From Asterias rubens (taxonomy: Eukaryota > Echinodermata > Asteroidea > Forcipulatida > Asteriidae), in assembly GCF_902459465.1 (NCBI RefSeq), contig NC_047062.1, positions 2,544,501 through 2,608,500 on the forward strand: 64,000 bases of DNA, in the 5' to 3' direction. Below, piece after piece: positions 12,072 through 24,100 of the stretch; position 1 is the first letter of the stretch, and every line of letters begins with the position of its first letter. Below the pieces are notes generated by a model. It was not told the origin of the DNA and did not search any database. It saw only the letters and a program-made list of their open reading frames with translations. A program made the position numbers and the translations under genes.

Positions 12072-13037
12072 CCCAACACGAGGCTTTGGAAGGTCAAGGT
12101 CAGTTTCAATTTCTTGGAAGAACAGTTGCTACCTTCTTTATGGAAACTGTTGAACTCCCAAGAGAATCTTTAATTGGTGCCGGTTGATCTAGAGGGAGCT
12201 GTAATGGGGTGATGATTGGGTCAATTTCACATTCTAACAGCGTTGTTTAAAGGACAAAGTACCATCCGCTGATGGATTGATTAAACCAATTAAAGACAAT
12301 AATATCGTATCTTGTAGATAAGACCGTGGCTTGCATGACATCGATTTAAAACAATTAATGAAAACGCTCACTGAACGATAAACTCCAAAAGGGAAATTAG
12401 TTTCATTTTATTCTCATCAAATAAGACATTTCAGACAGAAAATGTTTCAATGGATGTTTTCTACTATCACCATTAGACCGTGTAAGTTTTATGTAATTCT
12501 GTGATCCATATAATAATAGACGAGTTATTTTCTTACAAATTCTATAACGTTCCTTTAAACAATAAAATTACACTCGTGTTGCTTGTGCAAAACTTGATTC
12601 GAATATTTCCGAGGCGAAACACTGTGAACCGCGTTCGACTGTTTAATATCGCGTAGAACAAAGCTCTTTCAATGAATATCCAAAACAAAAATTTTTCCTT
12701 TGTGCTTAAAGGCAACGTAATCCTTTGCAACCGTTTGATTGTTTTTATTCCAAATAAATGAAGACAGTATGCAATAAAACAGACCTGTGAACATGTCAAT
12801 TCAAAAGGTCCACGCAAGAAGAGAACTCCGTAATCGGAATCCACAATCTGAGAAATGTTTTCTGACAGTTACATTTCTTAGATTCAAATAGTTCGGGGTT
12901 ATTAACAAAAACATTTTATATTTCCATCACCACATTTCTGTCAAAGTGAAATAATTCTCAAAATGCTTTTTAATATCAACAGCTGCTGTACGTCCATCAA
13001 GTAAGTCCCGTTGCCATTAATTTTAAGAGTGATAAGC
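12072..13037. other. Intergenic, fragment of hairpin family D
   Basis: About 12405-12515 resembles one arm of the hairpin element at 22.5 kb (GTGTAAGTTTTATGTAATT against GTGTAAGTTTAATGTAAAT). A 100-codon minus-strand ORF at 12542-12844 has no motif and is not called. Confidence 0.4.
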
Positions 13038-13423
13038 TTAAAGGCAGTGGACACTATTGGTAATTACTCAAAACAATTATCAGCATAAAACCTCTCCTGG
13101 TAATGAGTAATGGGGAGAGGTTGATAGTATAAAACATTGTGAGAAACGGCTCCCTCTGAAGTGACGTAGTTTTCGAGAAAGAAGTAATTTTCCACGAATT
13201 TGATTTCGAGACCTCAAGTTTAGAACCTGAGGTCTCGAAATCAACCATCTCAACGCACACAACTTCGTGTGACAAGGGTGTTTTTTCTTTCATTATTATC
13301 TCGCAACTTCGACGACCAATTGAGCTCAAATTTTCACAGGTTTGTTATTTCATGCCTATGTTGAGATACACCAAGTGAGAAGACTGGTCTTTGACAATTA
13401 CCAATAGTGTCTACTGTCTTTAA
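13038..13423. mobile_element. TTAA-MITE family A, near-complete copy
   Basis: Non-autonomous inverted-repeat element of about 386 bp. It has TTAA at each end and terminal inverted repeats AGGCAGTGGACACTATTGG / CCAATAGTGTCTACTGTCT. A central palindrome reads GATTTCGAGACCTCAAG...GAGGTCTCGAAATC. The TTAA target is characteristic of piggyBac-type transposases; no transposase gene is in the window. Confidence 0.9.
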
Positions 13424-13751
13424 CATTTAGTTATGTTTATAAAAAAATATATCAGTTCAGACAAAAGAATACAACGATTCCGGGGTCGGGGTCGGACGAT
13501 TGAAACTAATTAACCATTAATACACAGTATCTTACATTTAAACAAAAGCTACATAACAACAAATTGCTTATGTTGCAGACCTTCTTGAAAACAATTGTAT
13601 TAACGTCACTTATAATAAGTTCAATAACAAATCAACTGTGTATATAAGCCAATATTGTCATTGCAAATCCTGAGTAAAATGTTGTTCCACTTTACCAATG
13701 TTTACCATACAAATGTAAAAATCTTAAAATGCTAACCTCAAAAGCAGGGCA

Positions 13752-13955
13752 AGTTTCATAGCGCTGCTTAACAGTATATGCAGCCTTTCCTGCTAGCCTT
13801 AGCAGAAAATGTGCTTAACCGTAAGTGCAATTCACATGTTATTATTAGTTAGCACGCCTTTTCTCGTGCTTACGGTTAGCAGCGCTATGAAATCGCGCAG
13901 TAGGCCTAAGTACCAAATCGGCCGTTAAGCAGCACTATGAAATTGGACCCTGGAA
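13752..13955. mobile_element. Hairpin/MITE-like repeat
   Basis: Inverted arms TTTCATAGCGCTGCTTAAC and GTTAGCAGCGCTATGAAAT flank an AT-rich centre. A third partial arm (CCGTTAAGCAGCACTATGAAAT) follows. Confidence 0.65.
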
Positions 13956-14189
13956 GCTAATCTGCCGCTGGGTAACACGCCTCTGGAAAAATATAACAAT
14001 TTATGTCTGCTTTAAACGTCGCACCTTTAGCGGGTCAAACTCAATTATTTTTGCCTGGCAAAAGTGCGGGATGGCCGTTTTAGTAAAAATAATTTGCCGC
14101 ACTTTAAATAATTTAAAATGGCGACGCGGGAGATTGCTAAAGACTGTTTGCCATAATGGTAATTCGAGGTGTGACACTCCAATATTGAA

Positions 14190-14445
14190 ATATATATATA
14201 TTGTTCCTTACCTTACATTTTTGCCTTTACTATTGGTGAATGGCGTTTATCGTCTGTTTTTAAAGAGTGTCAGACAAATTTGATTGTTTTTTTCTGATAT
14301 CTACATATGTTATGGGTATATTAATCTCGTATTTTGCTGGATTTTTGATGTTTTAATGTATTTTTATATTGTAAACCTAAACACAATTCAGCCTTTTGGC
14401 TGCTACGTTTGATTTTTAATAAACCAATAATAATAATTATGTTTA
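14190..14445 (+). mobile_element. LINE 3' end remnant
   Basis: Ends with ACACAATTCAGCCTTTTGGCTGC...TTTTTAATAAACCAATAATAATAAT. This parallels the 3' end of the LINE remnant at 24.7 kb (AATTCGGCTTTTTGCTG...AAATAAATAAAC). The simple-repeat tail is typical of non-LTR retrotransposons. Confidence 0.5.
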
Positions 14446-14521
14446 GTCCAGTGTTTCCCATCCCATTCTAAAATACTTTTGTATGCTCTTTCACGCTTTG
14501 AAAAGCCTCAAAGACAACTGT

Positions 14522-14737
14522 GACTATAGACGATGTGACCTCTGGCGTCACACGAAAACCATAACATGATTCGCGCGCATACCGCCGGGCAAAACCTTTG
14601 TGTTTTGACAGCCAGCTAAAGTGTATGCAATCTTACCATATTCGTGTCTTTTTGCCCGGCGAAAACTGACGTATACAGTGTGTTTTTTTTCAACAGAGGG
14701 CGGTTTGAATGTAACTATAGGTCACATCGTCTATAGG
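14522..14737. mobile_element. MITE with 17-bp terminal inverted repeats
   Basis: The left end CTATAGACGATGTGACC and right end GGTCACATCGTCTATAG are exact inverse copies. A second inner pair (GCCGGGCAAAAC / TTTTGCCCGGC) nests inside. TA dinucleotides at the ends suit a Tc1/mariner-like target. Confidence 0.8.
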
Positions 14738-15046
14738 GTTCCAATTTATAGAAATAAAGTCCAAACAAACCATTCTTTGTCCCGTTCCCCGAAAGACTAA
14801 AAACAAATCCAAAACGAATTATTCCAACGCTACTCGTCGTACTCGTCGAAGGTTTCCCTTCGAAAGATGACATTTGTTTTCAACAGGAGAATGGTTTATC
14901 CATTTTTGTTTAGAACAAAATTGGCGGTGTGTCCACTCTATCGTATTGAATGGTACTATAAACTAATCCAATAAAACATTTACATTACGTAATCATTTTT
15001 GGAAACTTTTGCAACTACATGTAGATCTGCTCGGTTCTTTTGGGAA

Positions 15047-15181
15047 TCATTTTCCTTCTTGTTTTCTCTCCCGAGTCATGAAGAACTTGACAATGATGAC
15101 AAGAATCAAAATCGACACCAGACTGCCAGCTACTATCCCCACAATACCCCCAACGCCAAGACCAGAGGGGGCGTTCTCAAC
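15047..15181 (-). CDS. VWA7-like exon 19 (TM helix, stop)
   Basis: Residues 989-1032. A Gly/Val/Ile-rich TM helix (LGVGGIVGIVAGSLVSILIL...) is followed by a basic tail, FFMTRERKQEGK, and TGA. Acceptor TATTTAAG, phase 0. Confidence 0.85.
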   Translation of the reverse strand, partial: VENAPSGLGVGGIVGIVAGSLVSILILVIIVKFFMTRERKQEGK

Positions 15182-18100
15182 CTTAAATACACAGACAAAA
15201 TAAGTTTAGTCCATCACCAAATGTTATGAATATCGGTTGTTGAGTAAAACCTCTGCACGTTCTTTACAAGTGGTATTCTGTTTTACAAAACTAGTTGTTT
15301 GTCTTGTGTTTGGGCGTCAATTATAAATGGGGGGGGGGACATGTCCCCAAAGTTTTCAAGGGTGAGGCCACAATATTACACCACATGTTTTGGACACCTT
15401 TATCATAAAGCTCAAGTATTGCACTGTGTAAGACAACACCCTGTGTCCCATCATGAGCATCAATCCAACTTCCAACTTACCGGGCCGTTACAGATTGGTT
15501 CCTTTATTTTTCCCGCCACTGGTGTATAGAAGTCTTCACCGCATGACGCAGTGTTCCCATTCTCATCTCGAACTGTGATGTTCACTTTGGGACAACAGCA
15601 CGGGGCTCTACATGGCAGCGAGACAGTAGTTGTAAAGTTAACAAGAGATGGAGTGATTGTACTACTTGAATGACAGCAACTACACCCTTAAAACCATCTT
15701 TTGGTAAACAGTATTGCCCAAAGGCCCACACTTCGTGTTTCACAACTTACATGCAAAATAACAAACCTGTGAAAATTTAGGCTCAATCGGTCATCGGAGT
15801 TGGGAGAAAATAACGGGAAAACCCACCCTTGTTTTTGCTGTTTCGCCGTGTCATTAAATGTGTTTAAAATAAATCCTTAATTCTCAATATCGAGAATTGA
15901 TAACTGTTTTAATGTTTTCTCAAAAAGTAAAGCATTAAATTGTTTAATTTATTTTGTGTATTACTCTGCGTATGAAATTATTATTTCATGGAATAATATT
16001 TCAAGAGAAGTCTTTCACCATTACCTTATGTAAACCCTGTAAGTTATTTGTAAATCTGTGAACTTTTATTTGTTTTTTTCTGTTCCGAAAATGTATAGCT
16101 TTAAGCGCGCAAGAGTCCATTTGAGGCGTTACAATACAAGCAAAATGTCTTAGTGCCGAGTCAATGGGGAATTCCGTTAAGACATCGGACCAGTTTCTGT
16201 TGTAAAAAATCCAGCAGGTAAACGACCTTGCCCTGGTCACTCGAACTTTTAGTTATGTTTCTCAAGCGTGTTCTCTTGGGAGTCGGGGATATGGGATTTT
16301 AACTTATTTCATACGCAGAGCCTAATACACAAAATAAATTAAACAATTTGAACGTCTTACTTATAGATTGCTGTAACACGGAGAGAGCTTTCCTCGTATT
16401 TCAAGGACTGACTGAGTCCAACTTGTGGATCAGGACGAACCTCTATCAAAGACGTCTCATCCGTTGCTTGGATTCGAACCCACCACTCATGGAGGCGACA
16501 GTCGTTGGTCATGTGGTCTGCTGTGCAACCCCCTCCAGTGGCCAACACGGTGCAGGTTGGAGAAGTCAAGTCAATTACCTGATGGTGAGTAAAATGTTCA
16601 ATTTCTGTTGATGTATACTTTGTAGGAAATATCACTCCCCAAAACAAACTCGTATTTATGTCTTTTACCTAGAGGAATTACATTTCCAAAATATAAAACT
16701 TCGGCACACAACTTCTTCAAATTATTAAAAAAGTTGTTATTTAATATTGATATTGCAATTTAAACACGTATTTATTAAAAACTTACTTCAGGAATAATTA
16801 TGGGAGTTTCAACTACCGTCACATCAGCAGAGAGAATATTAACAGCAGGTGATAAAGAACCTGAAACGCTTAAAGTCACTTTCCTGGTGAGTGAAACCAA
16901 AGTAATAAAAGGAAAAGCTTACAATGATTCTCGTTTTATGCAATTTCATTATCATTGACATTATTTTTACCATGATTTCAATCTCCACACAAAAACCAAA
17001 ATTAATATATAGTATAGCAATTAAATCAAAAGTAAGGAACAAAGAAAAAGCAAATAAAGAATGCAGACACTAATCTATATGAAATTTACACTAAAAAACT
17101 GTTACACTCAGGAACAAATAAAGGCAGTGGACACTATTGGTAATTACTCAAAATAATTGTTAGCATGAAAAACTTACTTGGTAACAAGCAATGGAGAGCT
17201 GTTGACAGTATAAAACATTGTGAGAAACGGCTCCCTCTGAAGTAACGTAGTTTTCGAGAAAGAAGTAATTTCCCACTAAAATAATAAAATACTTCTGGCC
17301 AGAAGCCTTTTATTACTATCTGAAAGCACACTAATTTGTACAACAAGGATGTTTTTTTCTTTCTTGAGAGCCACAACTTCGTGTGACGGGTGTTTTTTCT
17401 TCCACTATTATCTCGCAACTTCGGTGACCAATGAGTTCAAATGTTTACAGGTCTGTTATTTTGAGCATATGTTGAGATACACCAACTGAGAAGACTGGTC
17501 TTTGACAATTACCAAAGGTGTCCATTGTCTTTACGAAACAACAAAATAAACAAATCTACCTACACAGTAATGCCAATCGTTGCATAGACCTTTTCGCAAA
17601 TACTGGGGCGCGCGCGTAAAGCTTGAAATTGATGCATTGTGGTCTAGCTGGTATCCAAATTTGATCCATATATATCCCACAATGCACCTGATTCAACAGT
17701 CTGCGCTTGCGCATTGGTATTTGCGATAAGGTCTATTGTCATCAGCACGAACAATCACCACGCCCTCTTGTGTCTGTCCAGATGCCAACTCCATGGTCAA
17801 TGGTTCAACAGTAGCGTTCAATACTCGTTCTATTGGTACATTGATTTCCACTGCTCCTCTATTGGTCCCTATGGAAACACTGATGTCCATGGTGTCTGCT
17901 GGTCCTTTGTTTGTAACTCTAAATGTCAACCTACCTTCGCTTCCTTGATAAACCTCATCTGTACGAAATAGTGGAATGGATTTTTAATAGCCTACAGGAA
18001 TTGTGTTTATGTCAGATTTTTGTTCTTGTCAAACAAATTAGTGTAAACGAAAAGCAGCCATTCAGATACGGTATACTTCCCCATTGCAACTTTGTTTCTG

Positions 18101-21100
18101 TGCATCAAAATTGCCACTGTTGTAGTGCTTTCCAATGGGGATTTGTTGTCTTTCTTAACTAATTCAGAATGGGGAATCCTTAAAAAAAACTATCAGGTAA
18201 ATTTTTGAGGATGACAATTCAAAAGGCCCACTACAGAAGAAAGAAATTCACCCCTTTCAAGTTCAACAATAACAACCCTTTTTTTTCAACGAGTCATCAT
18301 TTGGTAAGAGCACAGAATACCTACTCAGACCTTTAAAAAAAAATGTTTGTTTAATACTCACCTATTGTATTATTTCCAATGACTTTTTCCAACTTGAAGT
18401 CAATAACTTGTACCTCTGTTGGGTCTGTCCGAAGGAATGAAGCGCCTTTATTGTCTACGCCAACAAGACTAACGAAAAATGCCTAAAATAAAAAAGAATC
18501 TAGTATGAAAATAGGTACCTTTGAATGTTGAGGAAAAAGAACAACGGTGATTTTGTATGTTTCATGTTTTTTTTTTTCAGTTTTCCCGGGAATGCGTTTT
18601 TTTTTCTTTTTTTTCTTTTAATAAAATATATTTCAGTGGGGCACGAACGTTTTCTAATAATAACTCTAAAGCGTTATTTGTATGCCTCAAAAATCGCTTC
18701 GAAGGCTGAGAGATCCTTGAACAAGAGCTAGAGTTGTTAAATAAGAATACCTTGTTTGGAAGTGTCACATTAGCTACATACAATCCTTGAATCCTTCCTG
18801 CAAGTGGTTCAACGACCCCAGTAAAGAGTGTCTCACGACCGGTGGTATCATGAAATCTAACTTCACCGATTGATCTGATCAGGTCTTGGCCTGAGATCCG
18901 GATTTGAAGTGAGAGCTGAGCTCCTTGAGACAAAAGCAACGAGAGACAATGAATTGATATTATTTGATGGAACGTGTTTCTGAAGTTAACATTCGGGTTG
19001 GCATTTTGATAGCGAGACACAAACGGCTTTAACTGAAACGCTTGTCAGAATCCTTGAAGTTCTTCTGTTCAGAAACCACTAAAATTCACACAGTCATTGG
19101 AGTCATGTCAATTTTTTTTTTCTCAAGCGAATACAATGAGCTACCAATAATGAAATACAAGTGACGATGTACCTTTTGCAACTGTCACCTTAGTCCCAAG
19201 AATACAAGTTTCTCAGAATTGCTTAAAGAACACCAATTGTCTCCAAGTACATGTGCGCTTTAGACTGCGCAAGAGGAAATCGTATTAGCGGGAGTTGGAA
19301 CTGGTAAACGGTACCTACCAACGACTGGTAACCCCTCCAATGGATACGCAGTTCCTGATTGGTCAACTTCCAAAAGGTCAAAGGTGAAACCAAGGAGGCT
19401 TCTTGCAGAGACGGTGACTTTGTACTCGGAGGCAGGGTTCACATTCTGTAGCTTGAGATTCCAGTTTCCTTTTGATCGCTGCAAGGAGGTGTTGAAACTA
19501 AAGACTATCTGCTGGGCCGAGCTGGTGAATATTTCTGCATTTAGGTCACTCGGGGACCCTTCGATTCCTAAAGTACAATAAACAAAGGAAAAATGTGTTT
19601 TGAGTAAAAAATTTAATGGCATTAAAAACTTCCGTATGGACCCATTAACTGGATTGGTATAACTTACCCTGTGAGTTTGTAATGTTCACTACTGCGTCGT
19701 CCAGTGGACCGAAAATAGAGACTAGAAATTCAGGTATTGTAGTATCAACTGGTATCTCCACAGGGGTGGTGCTGTTTAGACTTAGCTTCAGTATTGTGAC
19801 CTACATAAACACCAACAAAGGTCAATAACATTGTACTACGTTGATTTCATATTTTTTTTTTTTTTTTTTTTTTTTACATAATATACTTTAAAAAAGCTAA
19901 GGCCATCTACACTACTCGTTATAATATAAAATATATATATATATTTTTACATAAATGGACATGTATTTGTTTGTACAATTGTTTATGCATCTGAGGAAGG
20001 TCCGGTTTGAATCGAAAGGTAAGACCATATCCACTACTCATTATATTTTTATATCCATAATTATGTTAGATTCTAACACCTTGACAGAAAAACAAACCTG
20101 CAGTTTTTAAGTTTTCACCGATGTGTTGCCAATGATCGGACAATAAGTTCACGTCAAATAGCAACACGCCAACATTCATCTTTTACATGATTTTGTGTAT
20201 TGTAGCCGACTTACCTGTGATGCTCGAATATTACCCTGAATTACTCGTGTTAAATCTCGTATACCATCATCGTCCGTAAAGTAGATGTTTCCGCCAGACT
20301 TTCTAGCGATTGTGAAATAAGATAAGTACGGGGTACTGCTTGCTGAAAATATCAGAAAAATAAATAATTGAAAGTGAAAATCTTCTTGAACGCGAACTGT
20401 CCGTAGGATTCATACTCTTCATAGTTGGAGTATATAAACACGTGAGGTTTGCGGCACACCATGTGTAAATCTCTTTTTAATAGTGTCGGTTCTGAGAAGA
20501 ATCGGTGAGAACTATTACATCATGGTTGGATAATGGTAACTCAATTGTACATTACCTCTTTTACGACGTCTTGATGTACAACCCTCTGTCAGTACGAAAT
20601 CCACTCTAATGAGACCTTTCTCCGCTATTAAAGCTTCAACGTTGGGGAGTTTGTCTTTATCCTTGTCATCAGCATCAGTGAAGAGGTACACGATACTCCC
20701 ATCCACACTTAAAGAACAAGACAATTGCTAAATAATAAATTAAATAAACGTCACAGCCGTGTCAGGTTTAAACCAAAATTAATATACTTTATCCCCGAGG
20801 CAAATTTAACATCTCTTATATCGTTGTGGTACCCGCTGCCAAAACATAGGATTCACACTGCCTCTAGCTGCCGGGCAACCTCGGTAGTCTAGTTGGTATG
20901 ACAATGTATGAATTGCAAAGGCCGCGGGTTTGAATCCCACCCGAGTAATATGCCTGTGAATTATTTCAACAAAGCTCGTGAAAGTACTGAGGATCCAATG
21001 CTAACACACAATCGTATGAGGGTAAAGCCAAACTTAAGTGCAACAAGCAACATAAATACGCTTCATTTGGGAGACTTTGTAACGACAGGTGGCAGCAGAC

Positions 21101-24100
21101 TTGCCAGGTAGATGTCAATATTGTTTACGTAGTTTTGAACGTGCAGCACATTACTGGGAATATTACTATTATATTTACCTGGTAAGTCTGCTGCCACATT
21201 GCCACCCATTCCAACAGCGCGTAGAACAAAGGTCACGTTTTGAGTATTTAAGAATGAAAATCTTCCCCATGTTGCTTAAAGGATGCATTTGCAACCCCTC
21301 GATGGTGTTGATCCTAACTCATACGTTTACAGTAACCAATTACCTAATTTACCTGTTTTGAATCCCAAGTTCAAGTCCGCTGTTGGCCAACTCTGGGCAA
21401 TCACCGCCGTCAACTGCAGTTAGACCACTGATGTACTGGATGCATTCCTCCGGATCGGTAGTCACAAATGCCGGACCAAATGCTTTAATACATGAACACC
21501 ATAGTCAATCAATCAATCAATCAACCAATCAATCAACCGATCAGAAGAAATTTGTATAGTGCAAAAATCATAAAAAGACAGCTACAAGACAGTTACATGA
21601 AATTTATTACAATACACTTGTTGAAAAAGACAACATTTGAGCAGTTTTGTTTTTAATATTAATAGTGTGGGCATCCTTGATGTGATTTGGAAGAGTTTTC
21701 CATTATTTTGGAAACTTTTGAAACAAAACTCTTTTTCGAAACTAGAAATTTGAATAATCAAATCTAACACAGCTCTCTATTCATGCAGATAGCTCCCATT
21801 GATAAAAAAATGATGTTGATTTTATAGACTGATTAACTAACCTGGATCATTGAACGGTACGACGACATAATTAGAGACCGCAAAGCAAGTTTCTCTGTTG
21901 GTGTTGGTTATATCAATAGCTGCTTCTTTCACAGCTTCTATTTCTTCACTCATACTACCAGTCGTGTCAATAACAAACGCCAATGAAGTCCCAACATCCA
22001 GATTAAGAAGCTTACGAAATGTCTGCTCCCCGATTAAGTTATACAGACCGGTATCTGAGAAGGAGAAATCGACCAAATTAATCACACATCAACACCAGTT
22101 TTGAATTTTGTAAAATAAAAAAGAATATAAAAAAATATAAAAAAATAAGTTATGTGATGTAACACCTGAATGGAGATGGTTTGACTTTTTGGAACCTAGT
22201 CATAACTTGTGTATGGAATTGTTAAACTAAAGTAGGCACGAATATATAGCAAGCCAAGTTCTCAAAAGAAACCATCTCCGAGCTAGTAGTACAATGTTAA
22301 AGCAAACCCTTTGATAAACGGTCCTAGTCTGATCGGTTAATGGTGCTAGGGTGGATTTCACAAAGAGTTAGGACTAGTCTTATCTCGAGTTAGGACCAGT
22401 TACTCGTCCTAACTTAGGACCACCCATGCAATTTGTATATCTCCTAGGACTAGTCCTAAGTTAGGACTAGTCCGAACTCTTTGTGAAATCGACCCCAGGT
22501 CTCATAGTTCAAACATAGTCCCACATACTTTGCAGGAAAGGGTATGGGTACTTTTTGTAGGACACAAAACGCAATGCCCCAGATTTACATTAAACTTACA
22601 CCGTTTGAAGGTAATACTATTAGAAAGCTTCCCTTAAAATATTAGTTGCGGATGTGCTGTAGTTTTTGAGAAAGGAGTAAAACAATGTCATGAACATACG
22701 TTTTTACACGCTAAAATAATGTTCGTCTCATGATCATCGAGACGGAAATTATTTCCATGACATTGTTTTACTCATTTCTCAAAAATTACAGCACTTCAGC
22801 GCGTAATCTTTTCAGGGAAGCTTTCTATACAATCATTATCTTCAAACTGTGTAAGTTTAATGTAAATATGTGGACATTGTGTTTTGTGTCCTACAAAAAG
22901 TACCCATACCCTATAAAGCGCCTCGAGCGTCACTGAATGACGGATAAAAAGCGCGCTATAATTTATAAGAAGCCACTCTTGTTTTATTCATATTTCTACA
23001 GGATTATGGATACGAACCAGGATGGTAAAAGAAGTCTACGGTAGCTTGGATTGCCGTCAGTGCAGCTTGTTGATGGTAGAAATGATGAGGTGACAATCTT
23101 CTTTCTGAGGATTCTTTATTGATACCACCCTTTGCTGTATCAAATCTAGACATGTCGTAGATTCCACCATGGGAACATTGTGGTGGGTTGGTATCTGTGG
23201 AATGCAATGATGAAATAGTACGTTCGATTCTTCGAAGGGAGTATACAAATTCAGTTTGCACTGGTAAAGCACACAGTTAAAGCCATTGGACCCTTTCGGT
23301 AAACAGTATTGTCCAAGGCCCACACTTCGTGTATCACAACTTCTATATCAAATAACAAACCTGTGAAAATTTGGGCTTAATCGGTCATCGGAGTCGGGAG
23401 AAAATAACGGGAAAACCCACCCTTGTATCCGCGCGTTTCGACGTGTCATGACATGTATTTAAAAAAAATCCGTAATTCTCGTTAACGAGAATTGATATTG
23501 TTTTACTGTTTTCTCAAAAAGTAAAGCATTTCATGGAATAATATTTCAAGAGAAGTATTTCACCACTAGCTTCTGTAAACCCTGTAAGTTATTTGTAAAT
23601 CTGTGAACTTTTTTTTTTCCCTGTACCGAAAGGGTCCAATGGCTTTAAAGGCAGGGTATTATACTTTTGGTAATTTTCAAAGACCAGTATTCTCACTTTG
23701 TGTAGAATAAACACATGTTTTGAACGAACCTGTGACAACTTGGGCTCAAATAGTAATCGAAGTTGCACCAAAAAAGTTGTTCCATCTATAAGACCTATGT
23801 TCGACCCATCTTTGAATACGCTGCTCCTTTATGGCATTCAAGTCTTACATGCAAACATTCTCTGTCTATTGAATCGATCCAAAAACAAGCTTGCAGAATT
23901 ATTTAAGGAAGAAAATATAACAACTATGCCGATGCCCTTTCTACTTGTTGCTTGCAAACTATGTCCCACAGAAGAGATGAATTATGCCGTAAATTTGCCA
24001 AAAACTGTATTTTTTCTAATCGTTTTAAAGGCAGTGGACACTATTGGTATTTGTCAAAGACTAGCCTTCACAGTTGGTGTATCTCAACATAAGCATAAAA

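Noticed and set aside
20877..20945. Possible tRNA gene
   Set aside because: A and B boxes are present but the anticodon arm and acceptor stem do not pair; the same head precedes a shared SINE body elsewhere.
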